A DNA stretch of 64,000 nucleotides, from the NCBI GenBank assembly GCA_031308135.1, contig JAHLJT010009436.1, positions 142,622,303 to 142,686,302 on the forward strand. Reading direction: 5' to 3'. Positions 57,312-64,000 of the stretch are shown in pieces. Below the pieces are notes generated by a model that worked only from the letters and a program-made list of their open reading frames with translations, did not search any database and had not been told where the DNA came from. The DNA is from Acheta domesticus. Lineage: Eukaryota; Arthropoda; Insecta; Orthoptera; Gryllidae. Every line of letters starts with the position of its first letter. The stretch's first letter is position 1. The position numbers and the translations under genes were made by a program.

Positions 57312-57735
57312 AAAAACCATCGCAATAGTTGCATAAAGAAAGGTTCCATTATTTATAGACAATCAGATCAGGTGATAATAAAATATATTTCAAACAATGT
57401 TGAAGAAAAACGAAGTTGGAGTTTTACAGATTGGAGTTTCACAACGTTTCAGAGATCATTTGTCTCCATCATCAGGTACATTTTGTACCTGATGATGCAT
57501 ATGTACATGATGATGATGTACATTTTTAGCCAAAATGTACCTGATGATGGAGACAAATGATCTCTGAAACGTTGTGAAACTCCAACCTGTAAAACTCCAA
57601 CTTCGTTTTTCTTCAACATTGTATGAAATATATTTTATTATCACCTGATCTGATTGTCTATAATTAATGGAACCTTTCTTTATGCAATGAAGAATAGACA
57701 ATCAATAAAAACTGATAAAAATCATCGCAAAAGTT
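57312..57735. mobile_element. Foldback element with 156-bp inverted arms and hammerhead-like cores
   Basis: Arms 57329-57484 and 57532-57687 are almost identical reverse complements around a 47-bp loop. A near-perfect 19-bp direct repeat (AAAAAYCATCGCAAWAGTT) flanks it at 57312-57330 and 57717-57735. Each arm reads, inward to outward, CTGATGA, a GGAGA/TCTCT stem with a 7-nt loop, then GAAAC (right arm 57541-57570), the conserved core order of hammerhead ribozymes as found in Penelope-like elements. Flanking stems I and III are not fully evident. Confidence 0.75.
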
Positions 57736-57814
57736 ATTTTAGAAAAATTATTATTATTTGGATTTCGCGATGAGACAAAAAAAATTGGGAAGGGATGTTA
57801 CAAAGTTCAATTAC

Positions 57815-58014
57815 CGTTGCTTGGTTTGATAGTTGAAATTGGTTTTAACCTTCCTTTATTAGATTTCCTTGAATGCCTACAATTACAGACATCAATCCTC
57901 TTTATTCCCATTTCAGGAGCTATGAAATTGTAAATTATGGCTTGTAAAAGCATCATTTTCGCAATCCATTACATAGTAGTCATCCGAAATGACATCAGCA
58001 ATACTTCTCTGCAT
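57815..58014 (-). CDS. Candidate 5' coding segment beside a CpG-rich patch
   Basis: Two overlapping minus-strand signals. An ATG at 58014 opens 33 codons (MQRSIADVISDDYYVMDCEN, then DAFTSHNLQFHSS) to TGA at 57915-57913, starting at the edge of the CpG-rich patch. In another frame, an acceptor-like TTTCATAG opens 57919-57815 (PEMGIKRIDVCNCRHSRKS ...) to a donor-like G-GTAATT. Both are short, and both cannot be right as drawn. The strand and position agree with the terminal exon at 55.24-55.51 kb, so this may be the start of the same gene. Confidence 0.3.
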
Positions 58015-58325
58015 CGCCAGAGGCAGCGTATTCCGAACGCAGCGCTGAAAGGTTCGGAGTCGTCAAAGCGTCCGTTTTCCGCCTGGCAACCGTCGCCACG
58101 TGCGGGGGCTCCGGAAGGGCAGCTTCCAATGCACTTCTATTCCGAGACCTGTCACCCTCCTCGCCCAGAGGAATAAAATATAGCCTACCTTTGTTTTCCT
58201 AGCTGACAGGTTCGTGGAGGGGCTGATCCGCGCGCTCGAGCGGCGGAGGCCGCAGTCCGGCGCGGGGCGGATGTTCCTTTCTCCGGGCGGCAGAAGAAGG
58301 GAACGAAGACCAGTGCCGCAGATCG
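58015..58325. other. GC-rich, CpG-rich patch (possible promoter)
   Basis: CpG-dense sequence (CGCGCGCTCGAGCGGCGG) between a minus-strand candidate first exon and a plus-strand acceptor-like site at 58498. A bidirectional promoter is possible but unproven. Plus-strand frames here are compositional. Confidence 0.5.
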
Positions 58326-58329
58326 CCTT

Positions 58330-58805
58330 ATTTAGATTGTTTTATGCCACTGTTGTAATCGACACTCATTGCAAAATCCATCCAATGCCCAGTTCGTTTT
58401 GGAAATGACGTAATAGAAACCTATTAAACTTGTATAAGCTTTCGATCAGTGTTACATTTTTGTTACTAATACTAATTTGCTAATAAAATTTATTGCAGGA
58501 ACCATTCAGAGCGTCAATACTGGAGCATTCTGTATTGTCATCAGCAATGATGCAAAGATAATGTAAATAATAGTAATATTAAGAACATGCTAAATGGAAG
58601 TTGTACATTATTAACAGAGAGCAGAAGTCCGTGTAAGATGGTATGGTATATTACCTACATAATTTATTTGAAAATCTGCACATCTTTGTTGTATTCATAT
58701 ACAAGTAAGTTGTGACTGCGTGATTAAGATAGAGGAAGAACTAGAAAAAAAGTATTGCAAGAGGGGGAGATTTTAGTTCAGCCTTCCCACCATAAATATT
58801 TTTAG
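58330..58805. other. AT-rich sequence with one acceptor-like site
   Basis: TTACTAATACTAATTTGC and ATTTATTGCAG end at 58498, a good branch-point and acceptor pattern on the plus strand, followed by 64 nt to GTAAAT. Two plus frames and one minus frame are all open there, so coding status is undecidable. Confidence 0.4.
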
Positions 58806-58807
58806 AC

Positions 58808-59929
58808 AGTGTTTTCCTCCCCGTATTACAGTTTACATAGGAAAAGTATTGGACTCACCCCAACAATACGATAACAAATTTTGGGTCCCAAAACAAGATT
58901 TAAAAATAATTTTGAGCCTAATTTGTCACACACGTCAGAATTAAGTCTATTACTTCTGTTTTAAAAATGGTTAAGATTGGTGCAAGTGGCGAGGAGATAT
59001 AATGTTGTACCCCATAACCGGAATTCATGGATGGATGGATGAATGTGCCACGCAAACTTCTGTCAGATTAGAAACTTTTGAGGTGGATCATGGTAAATAC
59101 GTCAAGAGTAATATTTAATGGTTCCGTACTGGAAATTATTAAGATATTTTATTTTTTGGGGGTACTTTACGTGAAGCCCAGTTTTTAAAAAACGGTCAAA
59201 TAGAAGAAAGTCAATTTTTAAATACGGTATAGTTCCGATTTTTATTAAATATCTCATAAAATTAAAAGAATGAACGCTTCTGTACCATAATTTGTGCTTT
59301 ACGTCGATTGCTTGTGTCAAGACCTTCAAGAAATTCTTGGTCTAGCGCGAGCGAGCGTACGTGAGTTTAATGTTGTAGTTAGCGAAGAGAAGATGGCAAG
59401 TTTTGCAAGTTCGAAGATCGAATATTTTTAAATTAAAAGTTTCCTACTATAGTCCACTACAACCCACTTGTACAGATCTTAGTTAATACAAAATATTTCA
59501 ATAGCATTTTCAGAAACATGTTCAACTCTGTGTACTCAGTGAATAGTGATTGTATTGCTCGAGAATTTGTAAACCTCACTCACTTCATTAGCTTTCGAGA
59601 ACAAATACTGAAAAACATGAAGCATTGTTTTAAACCGCATGTTACTGTCCTTATTTTCATAAACTGCAGAAAATTATATATTGTTTAAATTATGGAAATT
59701 TAATGGGAATTTTATGTAAATATATATCTTACACATATCATTTTTGGTATGCATCCTTGCTGTTCAAAATGTTAGGATATGACCCCATTTTCCAACAATA
59801 TTGATTCTTATGGCTTGGATGTTTTCTGCATAACTTTAGATCAATAAATGTTTCCACCAAAGATCTTTAAATGATGACATGTACTATTACAATCTGAGTA
59901 ATAGTAATAACAGTAAGAGGAGGAAATGT
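58808..59929. mobile_element. Hairpin/TIR element family C, copy 2
   Basis: Begins GTGTTTTCCTCC and ends GGAGGAAATGT (59919-59929). Contains GGGGGTACTTTACGTGAAGCC (shared with family A), GATTAGAAACTTTTGAG, and AATTTGTAAACCTCACTCA. About 1.12 kb. The 5' hairpin is decayed. No coding frame. Confidence 0.75.
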
Positions 59930-60470
59930 GGTGTTTGTTTTCAATAAAAGCAGTAAAATTACAAAATGTTCTGAGAAGCGCATCTGCTGGGAAAACGTTG
60001 GCTTAAATGAAGGTATTTACATGTGCAGCGCAGTCGCTGTTGTGGCGTGCTCCCACCACTCGCCAAACGGCATGGGTAACAGAGTAATCTACCAGCAGTG
60101 GAGAAGTGCTACCGCGGCATCGGCAGCAAAGCCAAGTTCTTTATTGAAGCCTTCTAATCTTTCGGAAATGTCATTGACCTGACGAAGGTTTGAGTAGACT
60201 TTCAAAATTGTGTGGCTGGTTTACACATGCGGGTCATTTTGCGTTAAAACACTGTATAAGAATAATGAAAATGAATATGAAATATTTCGTGATAAATATT
60301 TCACAAAAATATTTCATTTGAAATGCATAGATGGTGCATGTTCTATGTATTGAAGGTTGAATTATTTGTAAAAGATTGTCAAATGATGAACGTAAGATTC
60401 GAAAATATTTGAAAAACTTTCACTCATCTTTTTGGAGGTCGTCATAATGTACGAAATAATCATTTGGCTA
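59930..60470. other. Unique-looking sequence between two family C copies
   Basis: 59995-60190 is GC-richer; a plus frame (59928-60182) crosses it with no recognised domain. The rest is AT-rich. Confidence 0.45.
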
Positions 60471-60475
60471 TTTTT

Positions 60476-61117
60476 ACTTTTCTTTCTCTATCGTCTCAAA
60501 AATACAATCTCTAATTTTCGGTCGTAAAATTCGTTTAAAGGCTCTTTTCAGCTGTAACTTTTCAAACACGTCAGAATTGAAGTTTATTACTGCCGTTTCA
60601 AAGAAGGATAAGATTGACGCAAGTGGAGAGGAGATACATGCAATTTAGCACCTGAAAATCAGGATGTTTTTATGGATGGATGAATGGCGTATGTATGTGT
60701 CACGCATAACTGTCAGATTAGAAGATTTTGATAGAAACTTGGTGAATATATCAGGAGTAAGATCTAGTTGTGGCATTTCGAAGATCATTAAGATTTTTTG
60801 GGGGGTATTTTACATGAAGCCTTTGTGACATTTTAACCCTTTTCTGGCTGCATTATTTCTTGAAACTTTTTGATAGAAAAAAAAGTACATTGATAAAAAA
60901 GTTTGTAGTTCCGATTTTCATCAAAACCTATGACATTTTGAAAGTGTCAAAGTTCAAAATTATTTTCGAACCTGCCCTACACCTCCAATATTAAAGTCTA
61001 AGATTTCTTTCTTAATGCATATTATCTGTCAATTTTAGATCTTGTGATGATGTCACGCTTTTTTATATATAAACATATGAGTGATTGTTGAGTAATAACA
61101 CTAAGAGGAGGAAAAGT
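60476..61117. mobile_element. Hairpin/TIR element family C, copy 3 (642 bp)
   Basis: ACTTTTCTTTCTC at the left and GAGGAGGAAAAGT at the right end. Order matches copy 2 (ACACGTCAGAATTGAAG, GGATGGATGAATG, GTCAGATTAGAAGATTTTG, GGGGGGTATTTTACATGAAG, GTGATTGTTGAGTAATAAC), but about 480 bp of the right half of copy 2 is missing. Confidence 0.75.
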
Positions 61118-61124
61118 GTCGGTT

Positions 61125-61945
61125 TGCTACGCATTATCACTAGTTTCTTCTAAAACGCAAAGTAAGGATCAATGATTTTCTAATACATTTTGTTCTTTGT
61201 AGTTTTTTCTTGTTCGGTAACACAGCAAAATAAGTCAATATTCTTCTTTAGATTTATAAGTCAACTGACAGGTGATAAAAGAGCGAGATTGCTTTTTGGT
61301 GATGGTAAAAGCACTCAGTTGTTGTATGTGAAGGGGTCCCCGCCAACTCGTCGAGCTCATGGTCTATAAATGTTTATCAAGCAACGCGAAATATTCCTTA
61401 GAAAAATATCTAGAACGCATTTATTTCATCAAAACATGTTTAAGCTTTCATCATCAACAACAATGATAACAACAAAAATGATAAAGTCAACGGGTTAATC
61501 TATAAAGTCTCTTTTCAAGGTTTGCAAGGTATGTGGGTATCCAACCCACTCCGGAAACCACCTTCAAGTGACTTATGTGTAAACTCTTCAAAGTGTGAAG
61601 GACGAAACCCTTAGCGGGAGCTGGCGGGGCTTGACTCAGCAGACATTGGTGCGAAGTCATATCTTGGCACATTCTGCATCCTCACAGTTCTCTTGTAGTT
61701 TGTTTTTAACAAAAGACTTCATAATCTACCGATTTTACAGTCTGTCATAGCGATGGGATTTGGATGGGTGGACTTGGCCATAAAGGTGAGTTTCTAGAAA
61801 AGTGGAAACAAAATTTCATGCCCTTATTCTAAACCAGAGAATAAGTCAATATAATAAAATTCACAATATTACAATAGTACATATTTCATATAGGTTGTAG
61901 ATATTGTAATTATCTCACCGAGCAACACAAATTTAGTTTAATAGA
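61125..61945. other. No confident gene
   Basis: 61480-61680 is slightly GC-richer with a minus-strand frame of 61 codons that I cannot assign. Otherwise AT-rich. Confidence 0.45.
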
Positions 61946-61951
61946 ACGTCC

Positions 61952-62184
61952 GTGGGCTGCAACGGTGGCACAACTCAAAAAATTAAGTGTTGAGGTAAAT
62001 GAGTAGGAAGTATTTACCTTATATTCAAATGCATCATTCTTACATTCAAAATTCTGCCATTTGTTGGTGGAATACTGTACTATAAGATATGCTGCTGTTA
62101 CAGCTAGGAGGCAGACCAATCTGCAGTTCTGGAGAGTGCATTATCTCGAAATTAGTATTTCGTGGGTTGACTATTGCAGCCAAC
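61952..62184. mobile_element. MITE-like element family B, short copy (233 bp)
   Basis: Ends GTGGGCTGCAAC and ATTGCAGCCAAC form a 12-bp inverted pair with two mismatches. Interior blocks GAGGTAAATGA and TGCAGTTCTGGAGAGTGCATT match the copy at 43.87-44.38 kb. Confidence 0.7.
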
Positions 62185-62189
62185 AAGGA

Positions 62190-62800
62190 AAACTATGACT
62201 CAGCTCTCATGAACCGATCACCAATGATAGATTGGTGAATATATAACGAACATTTTTCAATGATTTGGTCGAAGTCGAGACCAAGACAGTGTCACAAATC
62301 AATTTAATTTTTTTCTTATTTACAAAGCAGTTTCAGTGAATATATTATGTCTCGAGCACGGTTAACATGACTGAAGTCCAAGTAATTATTTACTAAGTAT
62401 TGTCTGTTTATAAACAGTTGCAGCCTTGGCGCATTTCATACGCATACGTACACGTACGCATACGTAGTAATCTGACTAAATAATAGAGTTATACTGCGTG
62501 TTTTGAGCGAAAACAGACTCTCGTGAACATCGGAATCATCAGCAAGTTCAGAATAAGTTGACACAGAATTTTTATAATTCATAATATTAACTAAGCGCGT
62601 CTGAGAGTGATTGTTCTTGAGCCATTGACAACCAATTTAGTCTATTTCCCAGACCACCCGCAATACAAGTAGAAAGATTAACACTTTTTCTGACTTCCAG
62701 CGCCACACCAAAACAAACTCGCAAAAACAAATTGAAACGTCTCTAAACGTGGCATCTTCATGGCAATGCGAATAGTAATAACTCCGTGCACCTGAGCGTG
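62190..62800. other. AT-rich sequence with short palindromic repeats
   Basis: A cluster of overlapping ACGCATACGTA-type repeats lies at 62441-62469. No gene recognised. Confidence 0.5.
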
Positions 62801-62809
62801 AGTCACGAC

Positions 62810-63075
62810 TTTTCTGTTCTTCAGTGGAGGCGGTGATGCGCAGGCTGCGGAGAAGAACCTTGGCTTGACGATGACGAGCGAGGGGTGCGGGGGGGGGGGG
62901 CGAAGAAGGGGTGAGCGGGCGACAGCGTCTGCGAGTCACGCAGAAAAAGGACAAACGCGAAAAGAGAGAAGAAAGAGGAGCTGAGGGCGCCGTCCGAAGG
63001 CGGATGCGCCTCCGGCTGCGCGCCGACGTTCGGCGCGAGGAGACGCCGAAAAGCGAATGGGAGTTCTCAGGGATG
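62810..63075. other. GC-rich, CpG-rich patch
   Basis: Includes a run of ten or more G at about 62890-62900 and CpG-dense sequence to 63050. Frames on both strands are R/S-rich by composition. No gene called. Confidence 0.6.
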
Positions 63076-63262
63076 GTAATAGGGAGACGCACAGAGCATT
63101 GACGTTTCATCTCTGGATTCCTGACTTTGAATCCTGGTTGTATAAGGAATTTATGGTGAAGAGTGAGAAATTTTAATAGGATTCCTCAGGGCACTCCCAT
63201 TTCCTATGTTTTTCTTTCCAGCACTCACTTCATTTCCAAACTCATTGCTCCTCACATGTCTA

Positions 63263-63263
<1 letters not shown>

Positions 63264-63307
<44 letters not shown>
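63264..63307. repeat. (TAA)n microsatellite
   Basis: About 14 perfect TAA units between AT-rich flanks. Confidence 0.93.
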
Positions 63308-63434
63308 TAGGGTCCGGAGTTTTAAGAAAATTACAATTAATTTAATTACAATAAATAACATTTAAATACTAACTCATTTTACTAATTTTTTTACTTATGA
63401 ACCTCAGCAAAATTCTTCTTAGTTGTGTCTGATT

Positions 63435-63938
63435 AGTAATTCCGGGCGCGTTGGCTGCTAAGGTCATTAGTCCCGTAAACATAGTGCATGTATTTAACGC
63501 AGGAGGTGGAAGTGATCTTCTTTTGACCTACTCGTCGCATCGGTTTGAGGGGTTTTCCACCGGTATCTCCCATCTGTGGGACACTATCCCAACAGGGACA
63601 AGCTCTAAACTTCCAACTGGTTTCCCAGCTTGTGTGTTCGTGTAGTGTGTGGGAAGAGTGAGGATAGAACAAGGAATGGAACACGGATTGCGCACGGTCC
63701 GTGGCCCATTTGTTAGGATACTACTCCGGCATTGGCCTGGCGTTGATCGGACAAACCACGGAAAACACCAATCAGAGCGACCGGTCGCTGGAATTATGGT
63801 CCAGACAGCGACTGAATTCGACCTAGTTATCTAGCTAGTGCCAACAATTCTGCCACAATCGGGACTCGAAGCATAGGACCTCCCGGTAAGAGACACTGCA
63901 GTGGCATCAATTTTATTCATGCCCTGAGCTATCTATGC
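63435..63938 (-). mobile_element. tRNA-derived SINE (family S), nearly full-length copy
   Basis: Minus strand: box A-like ATAGCTCAGGGC at about 63935, box B GCTTCGAGTCCCG at about 63870, then TTCAGTCGCTGTCTGG, AACGCCAGGCCAATGCCGG, GGTGGAAAACCCCTC, and the tail ACGCGCCCGGAATTACTAATC near 63435. Head and tail are both present. Confidence 0.85.
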
Positions 63939-64000
63939 TGGTAAAATTCTTAAAAAAGCTCATAAAATTAAAGTAAGATTTTTTAACTTCTTAAATATTT

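Noticed and set aside
58499..58562. 64-nt segment after a strong acceptor-like site at 58498
   Set aside because: Two plus frames and one minus frame are all open and all look plausible, so no coding call can be justified.

Overview
The window is eukaryotic nuclear DNA, most likely from an insect with a large, repeat-rich genome. It is AT-rich, has no prokaryotic gene organisation, and carries insect-type LINEs, tRNA-derived SINEs, mariner, pogo/Tigger and P-like (THAP) relics, and long simple repeats. The repeat mix would suit a polyneopteran such as a stick insect, cockroach or orthopteran, but the species cannot be fixed from sequence alone. No complete host gene is visible. The best host coding evidence is a 90-codon minus-strand terminal exon (55241-55513) with a polyadenylation signal 40 nt downstream. 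Weaker candidates are a 91-nt minus-strand exon (42323-42413), a plus-strand exon near 13.6 kb, a 49-residue single C2H2 zinc-finger ORF (3477-3626), and a short minus-strand ORF beside a CpG-rich patch at 58.0 kb.

Layout. 0-14.5 kb: pogo/Tigger relic (1.4-2.3 kb), GC-rich island with a long GGN array (2.5-3.1 kb) leading into the zinc-finger ORF, an AT-rich stretch with 95-bp tandem repeats, the 3' end of an R2/R4-type LINE (7.69-8.53 kb), a jockey-like LINE interrupted by other repeats (9.3-11.9 kb), an inverted RT fragment (12.2-12.9 kb), and a second GC-rich patch sharing an inverted repeat with the first. 14.7-25.2 kb: hairpin-ended repeat copy, mariner relic, a 1.3-kb 14-bp minisatellite (18.4-19.75 kb), a SINE and a GC-rich patch with a CCG run. 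25.3-39 kb: purine-rich array, Crypton-like remnant, hairpin-ended repeats, a second LINE (30.8-32.1 kb), and a 1.6-kb THAP-bearing DNA transposon with intact TIRs and target duplication (33.9-35.5 kb). 39-64 kb: three hairpin/TIR elements, several SINEs (one nested in another), two MITE families, a 156-bp-arm foldback with hammerhead-like cores, CA/GA microsatellites and scattered GC-rich patches.

Almost every recognisable ORF belongs to a decayed transposable element. The notable structures are a superfamily of repeats whose ends are self-complementary hairpins (ACTTTYCC...GGRAAAGT), the two-phase minisatellite with compensatory unit changes, the near-intact P-like element, and the foldback. 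The longest open frames are artefacts of GGN, 14-bp and CA/GA repeats and were not called as genes.
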